Of a stretch of DNA of 64,000 nt, positions 12,707 to 24,050 are shown one piece after another (the stretch's first letter is position 1; the number at the start of each line of letters is the position of its first letter). A model generated the notes under the pieces. That model had not been told where the DNA came from. It saw only the letters and a program-made list of their open reading frames with translations, and did not search any database. Both the position numbers and the translations under genes were made by a program. The stretch comes from Rana temporaria (Eukaryota > Chordata > Amphibia > Anura > Ranidae). Location of the stretch: contig NC_053492.1 of assembly GCF_905171775.1 (NCBI RefSeq), forward strand, positions 189,617,317 to 189,681,316, in the 5' to 3' direction.

Positions 12707-13157
12707 TTAGTGTCAGCAAAATGTTGATGCCAGCATAAGTCAGTGCCAGCAAGTGACTGTGACAATCTTTCCATCATCATCTTGAGCTAGACTAACCCAA
12801 GTGTCAAAGAGATCAAAGTATACAAATTTATCTTGCAGAGAAATCACAAAATGCTTGCTGTCACGCCACAACCTAAACACACATTTTTCAAAGCAGATCA
12901 TTTCCTCTATATCACTTCCCTTTTAAACACTTACCACTAGAAAAAACAACACTTTCATGGGCATTTAACTTTCTTGATGCTTTTTCAATGTTTCAAAAAC
13001 ATAATAAAAACAAATCAAAAACACATCATAAATGCTACAGGCGCATTAATGAGTTTTGCTTTGTTCTTTATAAAAAAACACACGTGTGAATGAGTCCTAA
13101 GGGTCAAGTACTTCTAAAGTCATGCAGACCTTGAAACTTTTCTCATCAGAACACTAA
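12707..13157. other. Unannotated DNA, no gene seen
   Basis: No ORF or splice structure that I can support. Confidence 0.5.
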
Positions 13158-13953
13158 TGCCTCATACACACGACCGGGATTCCCGACCGGAAACGATCCG
13201 TCGGAAATCCCAGGGGGAAAACCGAGAACCTGCTTGGTAACTTTTCCCCGTACACAGGAGAGGTTTTCCCGTCGGGAAAACTCAGATGAGAGCTTTGGTC
13301 AGGAATCCCGACCGTGTGTCTGGTGAGTGCATCCCCATAAGGGGATAGTATCCCCCCACGTGGTGAAACATAGCCCCCCTGGTGATAAGGAGCACATATT
13401 AAGGAAGACACTGTTCACGGCTGATGTTCATCTGCACCATTATTTGATACCTATGTCAATATAGAACTTTATTCAGAACTCACGTTTTGACTACCAAGCG
13501 CTGCTACAGTATACATTGAACTGTTTTGACTTTTCAGTCATTTTAATTTCATTTTGTTGTTTACTGTCATTTGACATTTTCTTTCTTTAAGCGGCTGCTT
13601 ATTCTTGTATCCATTTGTCCACATTCCTTGTGTATCATTCATCTTAATTGCCACCTCCTGTGCGCTGAGCAGTGCTTTATTAGAAGGAAGGGCGTTTTTC
13701 TCAAGCACTTTACATACAGTGTGTATGCTCCATCGCAGTTTTTCCCATAGAAAAACTGCCAAAAACTGATGGGAAAAAGTCCACCGGGAATCCCAGCTGG
13801 AAAAAAGAGAGAAGGTTTTCTTTTTTTATCCGGTGGTTTTTGGGCAGTTTTCCCATCAGAAAAACTGCAAGGAGCATACACACGGCCGGAATTCCCGACC
13901 ATAAGCTCTCCTCGCAGTTTTCCTGTCGGGAAACCCGACCGTTTGTACGAGGC
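13158..13953. mobile_element. Harbinger-like MITE (TGCCTCATACACACGACCG)
   Basis: Left end TGCCTCATACACACGACCG and right end CGACCGTTTGTACGAGGC are inverted repeats; left flank is TAA. Repeated inverted modules (TTCCCGACC, AAACTGC) run through both halves. ORFs inside on both strands are shadows. Confidence 0.75.
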
Positions 13954-14370
13954 TTGAGAGTGTACCAAGTGATTACAATTATTCAGATGCAGTATCCAAA
14001 GACAGAGAAAACTTCAGAGCAACAAGAGGTGGAAATTTACTTGTAATGTACAGTATATTGATCACCCAGAGGGAAAGTTTTTTTTCAACAGAAGTGGAGA
14101 TACTCTTTAAACATTTTAAATAGGCCACTTTTTCAACACAATCCACACCAGACAGTTTTTAACAAAAAGAATCAACATGACAATGTGCTTATTTCACTGG
14201 AAAAAATACTGTATTTTGTAGTGAACTTGTGCACCTTCCTTACACTTATGACACTTAGGGCTTTGGAGAGAGATAAGTAAACACGACAGATATACGTGCC
14301 AAGGTCAAATTTCATGAATCGGATTTACAACCACTTTAACTATCTTGCTGTTTTTTTCCCCCTGACTTAA

Positions 14371-14895
14371 AGCGGTGGTTCACCCTCCATAGCAACATTT
14401 TAGCATAAAATTAGGCATAGTAGCGCGAGCTACAGTATGCCTGTCTTGATTTTTTTAGCCCGGTACTCACAGTGCAATCGTACATTGAAGATTCAGACTC
14501 CCCGCGGGGAATGGGCGTTCCTATCCAGACGGAGGATGATTGACGGCCGGCTCTGGCACGTCACGCTCCCCGAAGACAGCCGGAGTAGGTCTCGGCTCTT
14601 CACGGCGCTATACGGCGCCTGCGCACAGACTATGCGCAGGCGCCGTGAAGAGCCAAGCCTATTTCGGCTATTTCCGGAGAAGCGTGACGTGCCAGAGCCG
14701 GCCGTCTATCATCCTCCGTCTGGATAGGAACACCCATTCCCCGCGGGGAGTCGGTATCTTCAATGTACGATTGCACTGTGAGTACCGGGCTAAAAAAATC
14801 AAGACAGGCATACTGTAGCTCGCGCTACTATGCCTAATTTTATGCTAGAAGAAAAAAAACATTTTTTTTTTTTGTTTATAGGGTGAACCCCCACT
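14371..14895. mobile_element. Near-perfect palindromic MITE, about 260-bp arms, TTAA flanks
   Basis: TTAA at 14367-14370 and 14896-14899. The two halves are complementary almost end to end: AGCGGTGGTTCACCC/GGGTGAACCCCCACT outside, CCCGCGGGGA in the middle, GCGCCTGCGCA/TGCGCAGGCGC at the turn near 14630. No transposase; the two overlapping plus-strand ORFs are by-products of the palindrome. Confidence 0.88.
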
Positions 14896-14899
14896 TTAA

Positions 14900-15618
14900 G
14901 CTAAAATCAGCTGCCAAACCTGTGCTGTGTCCAATCACAGCATGGGTGGCGAGGGGCATGCACCCAGAATAAAGACCGCAATGTTCATACATTTTGTATC
15001 TATCTTCTCTTGAGAGATTCTTAAGTAAGCTTAACAGAATATACTATTTAATAACCCAATTTCAAAACATAAGACTTGCAATTAAATATTCATATACTCC
15101 TAAAGGAATATCCACTACACACTTATAACTATTAGGCATTTAAATACAAAATACAGATTTTCAAGCATCCAATGAACATAATATAGAGGGATAGTAAGAA
15201 ACCTTGATCCATAAAGAAATTGTGAAAACTGTTGGCGCTATATAAATCCTGTATAATAATAATAATAAAAATTGCTAATGCTAACAAAAAAAGTCTTAGG
15301 TTTGTGTATATTTCATTATATCCTAACATCGTACATAGCATGTTACAAATTCCTTTCCATCATGTTCATATACCGAGCTAACTCACACAGAAGTTTTACC
15401 TGTATGTTATAATATGTACTCCCACTGAACATTCCCTTGCTATATTATTTGCTTTGTACTTTGTGTAACTAAAACACTAGAAAATACAGATTGAACTAAA
15501 AAGAGTCTTAAGATCATGACCAGAGGTAACTGCTTGCTCTATAGTAAATGAAAACGTATAATGAGAAAACCATGTTTTAAATTGCACTCAAATAATCCAA
15601 ATATTCACTTTATTACAG
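14900..15618. other. Probable intron upstream of the 15.6-kb terminal exon
   Basis: Mostly AT-rich. At about 15225-15275 it holds a short retroposon-like tail (GGCGCTATATAAATCCTG followed by TAATAATAATAA), the typical 3' end of vertebrate SINE/LINE-derived fragments. Confidence 0.5.
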
Positions 15619-15739
15619 ATTCCGTGCCTATGCACACACAGGTGCTGGATCCTCAAGAAGTCTGTCCTCTGTTCAACATGCCAACATTATTGAGAAAGAC
15701 AAGCCAAACTCTAAGATAAAAGCCGATAAAGATCTTTAA
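15619..15739 (+). CDS. Terminal coding exon of an unrecognised host gene
   Basis: A pyrimidine-rich acceptor (TTCACTTTATTACAG, AG at 15617-15618) is followed by one base completing a codon and then 39 open codons to TAA at 15737-15739. The peptide is hydrophilic: it starts FRAYAHTGAG, has a Ser-rich SSRSLSSVQ stretch and ends in a Lys/Asp-rich tail (KIKADKDL). This looks like the C-terminal cytoplasmic tail of a membrane or adaptor protein, but I do not recognise the family. Two AATAAA signals follow, at 15868-15873 and 16036-16041, giving a plausible 3' UTR of 150-320 nt. No partner exon could be identified upstream within the window, so the rest of the gene probably lies beyond position 1 or in short exons I could not find. 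Confidence 0.55.
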
Positions 15740-16060
15740 TAATCCATCTGGTGCCATCACCTGTCCTGAACTGCTGCCCTCACATTTCACTCTATGATTT
15801 AGATCATCGCTATGTAAAACACGTAAGAGGGCAGAGGTTCAGATGATTTTGCCATTTGCACCCAGTTAATAAATATCTTTATCAAAAAAGCCATATTGCC
15901 TTTCTCCACAATGTTTGTAATCAATAATTGGATGCCCTATAAAAGTCCTGAAACATTCCTATACTTTCAATTGACCTATGTTTAATCAGAACTCTGTATA
16001 AGGTTCTAGACTTTTTACCATGCCAGACATAATGTAATAAAGAAATAATGAATGCCTTAA
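15740..16060 (+). promoter_or_regulatory. Candidate 3' UTR with two AATAAA poly(A) signals
   Basis: AATAAA at 15868-15873 and 16036-16041 downstream of the stop at 15737. The stretch shows none of the dispersed repeats that start near 16100. Confidence 0.45.
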
Positions 16061-16099
16061 AAAATTCCGCAGAATGCACTTAAACTCTTTCCTAACCAG

Positions 16100-17830
16100 A
16101 CTAAATTTCAGCTTTCGGTGCTCTCACATTTTGAATGACAATTACTCAGTCATGCAACACTCTACCTATATGAATTGCGTGTCCTTTTTTTTCACACAAA
16201 TAGAGCTTTCTTTTGGTGGTATTTGATCACCTCTGGGTTTTTTATTTTTGCGCTATAAATGAAAAAAGACCAAAAATATTGTAAAAAATAATAATTTCTT
16301 TGTTTCTGTTAATACATTTTGCAAATTAGTAATATTTGGCCAAAATTTGTACTGCTATATATATTTGGTAAAAATAACCCACATTGGTGTAAATTATTTG
16401 GTCTTTGTGAAAGTTATAGAGTCTACAAGCTATGGTGCCAATCATTGAAAATTGATCACACCTGATGTACTGACGGTCTATCTCATTTCCTGAGACCCTA
16501 ACAAGCCAGAAAAGTACAAATACCCCCCAAATGACACGTTTTTAGAAAGTAGTCAGCCCAATGTGTTTAGTAAGAGGCATGCTAAGTTTTTTGAAGTTGT
16601 AATTTTTTCCCAAAACTCTTTGCAAAATTACGTTTTTTTCCCCACAATATTGTCATATTAACGGGTTATTTATCTCACACAGCATATGCATACCACAAAT
16701 TGCACCCCAAAACACATTCTGCTACTCCTCCTGAGTATGACAATGCCACATGTGTGAGACTTGTACACAGCGTGGCCACACACAGAGGCCCAACATGCAG
16801 AAGAGCACCATCAGGCATTCTAGGGAAATAAATTACACATATAATTTCTAGACTACACTTTTGAAGGTCATGGAGCACCAGGACAATGGAAATGCCCCAA
16901 AAATTACCCCATGTGGCATGGATGAGAACTGATGTGGCATGGATGTTGCACGAATGAGCACTGTTGTGGCATGGATGTTGCACTAATGAGCACTGATTTG
17001 GCACGGATGAGCACTGATGTGGCATGGATGATCACTGATGTGGCATGTGTGTGGCACAGAAAAGCACGCATGGAGCATAGATGTGACATGAATAGAGCAC
17101 ATGTGGATGGATGGAGCACAGATGGAGCATGGATAGAGCACGGATGCAGCATGGATTGATAGATGAGCCATGGATGGAGCATGGATGGAGCACGGATGGA
17201 TAGATGAGCCAAGGATAGAGCATGGATGGAGCATGGATGGATGGATGAGCCAAGGATGGAGCACAGATGGAGCATGGGTAAAGCATGGATGGAGCATGGA
17301 TGAGGCATGGATGGAGCATGGATGGATGGATGAGCCATGGATGGAGCATGCATGGAGCATGGATGGAGCACAGATGGAGCATGGTGGAGCACGGGTGGAG
17401 CATGGATGTAGCATGGATAGAGTATGAATGGAGTATGGATGGAGCATGGATGGGTGGATGGAGCATGGATTGATGGAGGAGCTAAGGCTGGGCACAGATC
17501 AGCTCTGTGGGAACTTCAGATCCAGCCCACAGCACTGCTGTACCCGGCTCCCCCCTCTCCTCACAGGCTGTACTGATCAGCGTGAGGAGAGAGGAAGAGC
17601 CGAACTGGACAAGCTCCGGTTTGTTTACAAGTGGTCACGTCATCATTGGACCGCGTGATCATGTCATTGGCCCATTACCGTATAGTCACGGAGATTCCCA
17701 GGTGCACACCCAAGGGGGTGCGCGGGAGCGCGATTCTGAGAGGCCGTTATACGACAGCCTCCCAGAATTATCCGACCGCGCTGTAGCCATCATTCGGCTA
17801 TGGGCTGGTCGGCAGCTGGTTAAATAGAAT
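16100..17830. repeat. Long dispersed repeat enclosing a minisatellite
   Basis: The left part (TAGAGCTTTCTTTTGGTGG, TTTGATCACCTCTGGG) is the reverse complement of sequence at 60.83-60.88 kb. The middle has degenerate tracts such as TCCTGAGACCCTAACAAGCC, and the right end GGGCTGGTCGGCAGCTGGTTAA closes the repeat. No intact ORF. Superfamily not determined. Confidence 0.55.
16913..17482. repeat. Minisatellite of GATGGAGCATG-type units
   Basis: Dozens of degenerate 10-16 bp units: first a subarray of GGCATGGATGTTGCACTA-like units to about 17060, then ATGGATGGAGCATGG-like units with interspersed GATGAGCC. Because the unit lacks stops, overlapping long frames appear on both strands (Met-Glu-His-Gly-Trp type on plus, Ser-Ile-His-Ala-Pro type on minus). 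They are artefacts of the tandem array. Confidence 0.92.
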
Positions 17831-18235
17831 TTTGTCAGTACTGCTAAAATTTGCTACGTGACCCACCCATGACCCAACTCAAGTTTTTCCACTTAATTGA
17901 GGCGTGAAGGAGTTCAAAGATTAACCGCTTCTGGACCGCCCTGCATACTTTTATTGCAGGGCAGTCCATTAGTGCAAAATCACGTTCCTGTACGTTGCAG
18001 CTTTTTCCCGGGTCTGGCGCGCGCGCATGCTGCCGGCGACCCACAAAAAGTGTCACTATGGAGGTTATTTAGGAAAGGCAAATCCACTTTGCACTACAAG
18101 TGCAAACTACAAGTACAAAGTGCACTTGGAAGTGCAGTTGCTGTAGATCTGAGGGGGACATGCAAGGAAAATAAAAAACTTGGATGATTGGATGATAAAA
18201 TCAGTAGAGCTTCACCTCAGTTCAGATCTACCCCT
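17831..18235. other. Unannotated DNA with a short internal tandem
   Basis: Around 18085-18130 several copies of ACAAGTGCAAA/AAGTGCA occur, common in frog MITE ends. No gene seen. Confidence 0.45.
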
Positions 18236-18324
18236 AAAGGTTCGTACACACGGTCTGAGAAATTTGAAAAGTGCCGGATTTTGAAGTTGGTTGGCCGAAA
18301 ATCCGACCGTGTGTACGGGGCTTT
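18236..18324. mobile_element. Very short Harbinger-like MITE remnant (about 90 bp)
   Basis: AAGGTTCGTACACACGGTC and GACCGTGTGTACGGGGCTTT are near inverted repeats, with TAA on the left and TTA on the right. This is an internally deleted member of the CGTACACACG family. Confidence 0.65.
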
Positions 18325-18433
18325 AGTGTCAGATTTGTCCGCCACAATGTCGTAAAAGATAATGAGGTAGGTTTTATACTCATATTTATAACATAGAATT
18401 GAATCACTTTTTTAATAGGATAAATGGCCACAT

Positions 18434-18645
18434 TTATTGATAGTGCTTTGGTACTGCCCATAAGAAAGGTACAGGATTAGTCAATGAAAGGCTATTGGCA
18501 AATATCCCAGTTGTATGGGTGTATCTAGCTCTAACTATACCTGTAATCAGGTAATTTGATTTAACAGCAATGGGGAATTTCTTTATCATTGGCACAAACA
18601 TTAATGAGGATAGAGGACATCCCTGAGGATTACCAAATGTAATGT
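18434..18645 (-). pseudogene. L1-type reverse transcriptase fragment
   Basis: On the minus strand an 87-aa frame contains GNPQGCPLSSLMFVPMIKK, matching the conserved GxxQGCPLSPLLF block of L1-type reverse transcriptase, followed by a short basic/hydrophobic segment. The rest of the element is missing. A TTAA-flanked MITE abuts its upstream side at 18645. Clearly a dead fragment; the family call rests on that single block. Confidence 0.6.
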
Positions 18646-18648
18646 TAA

Positions 18649-18947
18649 AGCGGTAATAAACTAAAAAACGAAAGTGGAATTTATAACAGCTTTCCAATTT
18701 GTAGATATCGTGGCCATGTTTGTTTTCTTTTTTTAGGTTTTTTCACCTTTTGATCTGGTCAGTAAGTTTGTTATTTTCCGCCTTCTTTGAACAGACCAAG
18801 TGGCAGTTAGAGGATGGAGACAAACCATTTACCACTGAGAGGGGTGTTTAGAATGATCAGATTTTATAAATTTGTATAAAACCTTTATTCCAAAAGGAAA
18901 ACGTTCTTTGCTGTAACCGACTAGAAAGAGTAAACTGGAGTTCAGCT
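18649..18947. mobile_element. TTAA-flanked MITE (AGCGGTAATAAAC left end)
   Basis: TTAA at 18645-18648 and 18948-18951; the ends AGCGGTAATAAAC and GTAAACTGGAGTTCAGCT are weak inverted repeats. Probably the same general class as the elements at 7.4, 14.4 and 26.0 kb. Confidence 0.5.
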
Positions 18948-19059
18948 TTAACTTGATAGTCAAGCCCATCTAAATTTGCTAGTCTATTATTACCCTGACT
19001 CCATACTGGCTCCCCGGTTCGGTTCGCACCAGAATATGTGAACAGGCAAAAATTTGTGC

Positions 19060-19735
19060 AAACATGCAAACCCTATTACCACTAGCCAACCAGCCGCCAT
19101 CATTATACTGCAGCAGGTTGGCTCATTCCTGCAAATCACCATAGCTGTACGTCGGCCCTTTAAACAGGAGGCGCACAATTTCCGAGAGCCAGATTGGGAT
19201 TGTATGTGTGTAAACACACAAATCCCCATTCTGACAGGAGAGGAGAGACAGATCGTCTGTTCCTAGTAATTAGGAATAGCGATATGTCTACTGCTCTAGT
19301 CAGTCCCATCCTCCCATAGTTAGAAACACACATGGGGGAGCACATTTAACCCCTTGATTGCCCCCTAGTGTTAACCCCTTACTTACAAGTGACAGTTACA
19401 CAGTAATCAGTGCAATGTCAATGGTCCCAAAAATGTGTCAAAAGTGTCCGATCTGTCCACCGCAATGTCGCAGTCCTGTTCAAAATCTCATATCGCCACC
19501 ATTACTAGTAAAAATAATAATAATAATAATAATGCCATAAAAATGCCATAAATCTATTCCCTATTTTGTAGACGCAATAACCTTTGCAAAAACCAATTAG
19601 TTTACGCTTATTGTAATTTTTTTTTTTACCAAGAGTATGTAGAAGAATATATATCGGTCTAAAGTGACATTTTTTTTTTTGGGGGGGGGGGGATATTTAT
19701 TATAGTAATTATAGTAATTCCATGAATAAGTCAAA
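19060..19735. repeat. Dispersed repeat F3 (ACTAGCCAACCAGCC family)
   Basis: Shares CACTAGCCAACCAGCCGCCA, GTGTGTAAACACACA, CCCCTAGTGTTAACCCCTT and CCAAAAATGTGTCAAAAGTG with 60.0-61.0 kb. Ends near a poly(G) run at 19680-19692. No coding capacity. Confidence 0.7.
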
Positions 19736-20610
19736 TTTTACGACGAAACATGTCGGAAGCTTGGTTATCATCTGATCAGTGACCAATTGCTAAACGTGAG
19801 AAGATAGGCCAGTTGCGTGTTTGTTCGCCAGTGACCAGCGTTCGGTTTTTTCGTTCACGCCAGCTTCAATTTCACTTCCAACACAGTGTGGGGATCGAGT
19901 GGTGTGAGTTGCCTGGGTTTTATTTTCTGGGTCCGCCGAGACCGTTGCATTTCAGCCGCACAATACAGAGGAATCTTTGCTGTGTATTTATCACGCTTTT
20001 TAATTTTGGCATTGTGTGAGTGCATCTTTTGAAGATTTTGCTTGTGGTTTGTGATTAAATTACTTTTACGGTTTTACACTATGTCACACTTTCTTCATTT
20101 ATGAGGATCTTACTTGTCCACCTGTCTGGGAACGGAAGCTCGCCTGCTGATGTAAACTAACTATAACAAAGCTACTGTGCCAAAACACGAGAGTGCTAGG
20201 CATATAGTTCCGGTGAGTGGCCATTTCTATTGGTGGAGGGTTCACTATTTTTTCACATCGGGTGTGGTGGAAGATTTCTTTGAATATGTTTTGAAGATTT
20301 TACACCTTGAAGGAGAGAAAGAAGTGTTTTTCCTTTTCGCTCTTCCATGAACTTTATGTTTTTCTATGAACACTTTTATCACGGGCTTTTGACTCATTTG
20401 CATTTATATTTGGATTATTATTATTTATTATTCATCACAGTGTGGATCACACACACTTGAGCGCTGTTTTATATATAATTTTTGGTTTATTGGTTTAAAC
20501 ACGTTATATATACTTTTTCATATTGACACTTTTAGAACAGCAGCTGTAATTTCTACTATTGTTGTTGTCCTGAGCGCAGAGGTGCGAATCAATAGGGCGC
20601 CATTGTTTGA
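19736..20610 (+). mobile_element. PLE 3'-end fragment (non-coding tail)
   Basis: Starts with a GACGAAACATGTCGGA motif, the 3' half of a hammerhead-like core, then has a GC-richer tail and an AT-rich 3' region (GGTTCACTATTTTTTCACATC, TGAACACTTTTATCACGGGC) similar in style to the 3' UTR of the coding PLE at 49.0-50.07 kb. No protein-coding part. The assignment to Penelope-like elements is by this resemblance. Confidence 0.5.
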
Positions 20611-20639
20611 TCACATTTTTTTCTATAGTAAAAAGTATA

Positions 20640-20829
20640 AAATATATATTTTTTTTCAAAATTGTCGAACATGAAAAATCAAGTGCTAATTTTAAAGGGT
20701 TTTATGCAAGTTATTGCCATAAAAAGTGTATGGGAACCCGGGTACTGCACTAAGAGACATGTATCAATGCCCCAAAAAAGTTTTTAAAATTACTGTTTTT
20801 TTCAGGAGCAGTGATTTTAATAATGCTTA
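20640..20829 (+). repeat. Family F1 repeat, left half
   Basis: GCAAGTTATTGCCATAAAAA and GGAGCAGTGATTTTAATAAT match F1. It is split by the element at 20830-22883 and resumes at 22884 with AAGTGAAACAATAAAAATTA, the expected continuation. Confidence 0.75.
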
Positions 20830-22883
20830 GCCCTCATGACCACGGACATTTTTACAGCCACTTTTTAGAGCGTTTTTTGCAGGTTATAAACGCCTCTTCA
20901 TGTTAGCCTATGGCCTCATGCCCACCATGACGTTTTTGAGCTGTAAATGGCATAGCCATTTTTAAGCTGCAAAAAAAACTCAGGACCAGTGCGTTCTGAA
21001 GCTCCAGCGCTAGAGCTGTAAGGTCGTCAGACGCCGGTAAAAGGTGCTAAACGCGATTTAACAAGGCTTAACGATGTGTTAAGCCTCGTCATGCGTTTCT
21101 TTCTCAATTCAAAATCAATAGTTCCCTATGGGTGCTCAATGATTTGAATAGAGGTTAAGCCAGAAGTCGGCTCAAGAGGATCCGACTTGTGGCGTGACTT
21201 GTGTGCTGAGAATCTTAAAGGGGAATCTTGCGTGAGGTTCCCCCCAAGATGATAACAGACCCTCCAGTCTGGTATAGATCTTAAGGGGAACCCCACACCA
21301 AAAAAAAATGGTGTGGGAGTTCCCCCAAGATCCATACCAGACCCTTATGCTAGTACGCAGCCGGCAGGTCAGGAAAGGGGGGGCGAGCGAGCGCACCCCC
21401 CTCCTGGACCATACCAAGCCACATGCCCTCAACATGGGGGAGTTGGTGCTTTGGGGCAGGGGGGCACTGCGCCCCCCCACCGCAAAGCACCTTGTACCAA
21501 TGTTGATGAGCACAAGGGCCTCTTCCCGACAACCCTGACCATTGGTTGTCAGGGTCTGTGGGCGGGGGGGCTTATTGGAATCTGGGAGCCCCCTTTAATA
21601 AGGGAGCCACCAGATTCCGGCCCCCCACCCTATTTAAAAGGTCACTAAAGGAAAAAAAAATTGTTTGCTGAAAGGACTGTTTACAGGGTATAGAGACATA
21701 AAAGTTAACTGATTCCTTTTAAAAATTATTAAAAATAGATAAAAACAGTAATGACAGTTTAGACCACCGTGAAAAGCTCCCAGTACTTTGGTTAACTGAT
21801 TCCTTTTAAAAATTATTAAAAATAGATAAAAACAGTAATGACAGCTTAGACCACCGTGAAAAGCTCCCAGTACTGTGGTTATAAGGAGTCAGACAACCAG
21901 GAAGTTTGGAGATCAGAGCAGAATTACAGCTACTTTAAAGCAAAAACGAGCAATGAGGACATGAAACCAGTACTGCAGTAAGGTAAAGGAAGCTATTTAG
22001 CTAAAAAAAAAATTCCTTTAGTGACCCTTTAAATGAGTATGGGTTACATCATACCCCTACCCATTCACCAGGGGGAAAAAAGTGTCAATAAAAAACACAG
22101 GTTTTTAAAGTAATTTATTGGGCAGCTCCGGGGGTCTCTTTTGACTTTGGGGGTCTCTTCCGACTTCTCCCCTCTCTCTGCCTCTTTTCCCACTCTTCGG
22201 TTCTTCTCCCACTCTCCGGTGTCTTCTGCCGGGCTCCACCTCTATCTTCTGCTCTTTTACTAGCGGGTGCCGGTTTTTCTCTGTCGTCTTCTTCCCTCTG
22301 GTCTCTTCCGGTGTTGACTCAACGCTCTCTCCTGCTGTATTGCCATGTGTGCAATGACTTATATAGGCATGGGGCAGAGTCACCTGGTGATGTCATCCGG
22401 GGCCCCCCCCCCCCGCCCCCGCCTGTCACAGTCCCATCATGCCCTGGGACTGTGACGTCATAAGTTGCGGGGTCACCAGATGACATCACAGGGTGACTCC
22501 GACCCATGACTATATAAGTCGTTGCGCACCGCGCACACGGCCATACAGCAGGAGAGAGCGTTGAGTCAACATCGGAAGAAGACCGGGCACCCGCTAGTAA
22601 AGGAGTATGTAAAAGAGCAGAAGACAGCGGTGGAGCCCGGATAAGGGTCTGGTATGGATCTTGATCCGACTTCTGGTGCGACCTCTATTCAAATCAATGG
22701 GCTCCATAGGGAACCATTGATTTTGAATAGAGAAAGAAAAATGCGACTGAAAGCTAGAGCGGCAAAACATGCATTGAATTCAATGCAAAATGCAGAAAAA
22801 ATTTCGTTAAAAACGCCGCTTTTTTTCTGATGTCTGTACTAGCTTTACAGCCTGTTTTTTTAAATGTCTGCAGGCATGAGACC
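20830..22883. mobile_element. 2.05-kb inverted-arm element nested in F1 repeat
   Basis: Left end GCCCTCATGACCACGGACATT and right end AATGTCTGCAGGCATGAGACC (first three bases of each end aside) are imperfect inverted repeats, and the host repeat reads on across the insertion with TTA/TAA flanks (20827-20829; 22884-22886). Inner arms also match in inverse (CCCTATGG and TTTGAATAGAG near 21130 and 22700). Contents include GGGTCTGGTATGGATC repeats and an internal MITE at 21638. No transposase was found. Confidence 0.65.
21638..22028. mobile_element. TTAA-flanked MITE nested in the 2.05-kb element
   Basis: TTAA at 21634-21637 and 22029-22032; inverted ends AAGGTCACTAAAGGAA and TTCCTTTAGTGACCCT. 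An internal segment beginning GTTAACTGATTCCTTTTAAA is tandemly duplicated (about 21706-21880, unit about 85 bp). Confidence 0.8.
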
Positions 22884-23270
22884 TAAAAGTGAAACAATAA
22901 AAATTAAACATTCCTTTAAATATTGTGCCTGGGTGGGTACCCTTAGTCTACCAGAAAAATGACAAGGAAAGGAAAAAATGTAATTTAAAATTACTTTCGG
23001 CCGTAATGTATTGTAGGCTCCCGGCAATATAGATAAAGATCAAGGAAAAAATCAGCCTGCAAGACTGCTTGCTCGGATAAGGGTCTGGTATGGATTTTTT
23101 TTTTGGCAAAGAGTTCCCCTTTAAACCAATGCTAGATGCAAAGGGCCTGGTATGGATTTTAGGGGGGGGGGACCCTACGCATTTTTTTGGGGGGGCTTGG
23201 AGTTCCCCTTAAAATCTATACCAGACCCAAAGGGTCTTTTCTTAATTCTGTCATGGGTTTCCCCTTAACC
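22884..23270 (+). repeat. Family F1 repeat, right half, with CCATACCAGACCC-type block
   Basis: Continues the F1 repeat interrupted at 20829, then runs into the GGTCTGGTATGGATTT blocks that follow F1 elsewhere (31.2, 59.4, 61.4 kb). Confidence 0.65.
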
Positions 23271-23560
23271 ACTTCAATACACTGTATTATATATACATCA
23301 ATCATAACACTATATACGGCTGCCGTTTAAGCAGCCTTATATAGTGTGGGTCGTGGACTTAGCCCCCTGAGCTATTATTGGCTAAAGGCACCTTGCCTTT
23401 GGCCAATCATGGCTCTCACAGCAGAGTGCACTGTGATTGATCAAAGCATGCAGGCCAGGTGCATGCTTTGGCCAATCAGCAGCCGTCAATGCACTGCAAT
23501 CTTGCAGTAAATTATGGGGTCCTCTGCGGCGCTTACATTTTCCGTGAACCCCATATGTTT
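23270..23560. repeat. Dispersed repeat F2, second copy
   Basis: TATATAGTGTGGGTCGTG, CCCCCTGAGC, TTTGGCCAATCATGGCTCTC and GCATGCTTTGGCCAATCA parallel the 1.68-2.0 kb repeat. Confidence 0.65.
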
Positions 23561-24050
23561 GGTTAGTTTGTTTGCCATTTTTAGTGTCTGCTTTTCTACT
23601 TCATCTAGAATGCAGAAGCTCTAATACAGGAAGTGTGTTCCTGGCTGGATCACCAGGTAAAATAAAGTAATAAAGCTCAAAAAAGGAAACTAATGCAGTC
23701 ACCACATCTAAGGATTTGCAAGTTTTTTATGAGGTTTCTATTCAACTATATGGAGCTCACAATCATACCGTGCTGCTTTAAAGATGCACAGTTGCACCAT
23801 ATTTTTCACTCTCCAGGTTTAGTAAATCAAAGGAAAAAGGGAGTAGCCGCTCCAGCTGGGAACCCAGATGAATATGCTCCATTGCAGATAACTCAGGTGC
23901 AGGCAATGCACTTAGCAAAGCAGGAACAAAAATTGTCTCTGGACAGCCGCACTCTGAACAAATTATAGCCTTTACAGCAAAGTCACAGCAAAATAAAAAA
24001 AAACTGACGCGTTTTGCACTGAAACTAGTTATTAGACATAGCTAAAAATA
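23561..24050. other. Unannotated DNA, no gene seen
   Basis: A 91-aa frame at 23693-23968 has no recognisable domain. Contains CCAGGTTTAGTAAATC, a short motif frequent in frog repeats. Confidence 0.4.

Noticed and set aside
16904..17495. Five overlapping ORFs of 85-170 aa on both strands
   Set aside because: All lie in a short-unit minisatellite without stop codons; the peptides are simple repetitions and exist on both strands at once.
19735..19756. Full hammerhead at GACGAAACATGTCGGA
   Set aside because: The 3' half is good but the CTGATGA half and stem I are missing, so only a truncated motif remains.
21308..21648. Pro/Gly-rich ORFs on both strands
   Set aside because: They lie in the G/C-rich CATACCAGACCC repeat block; similar frames appear in every copy of the block.
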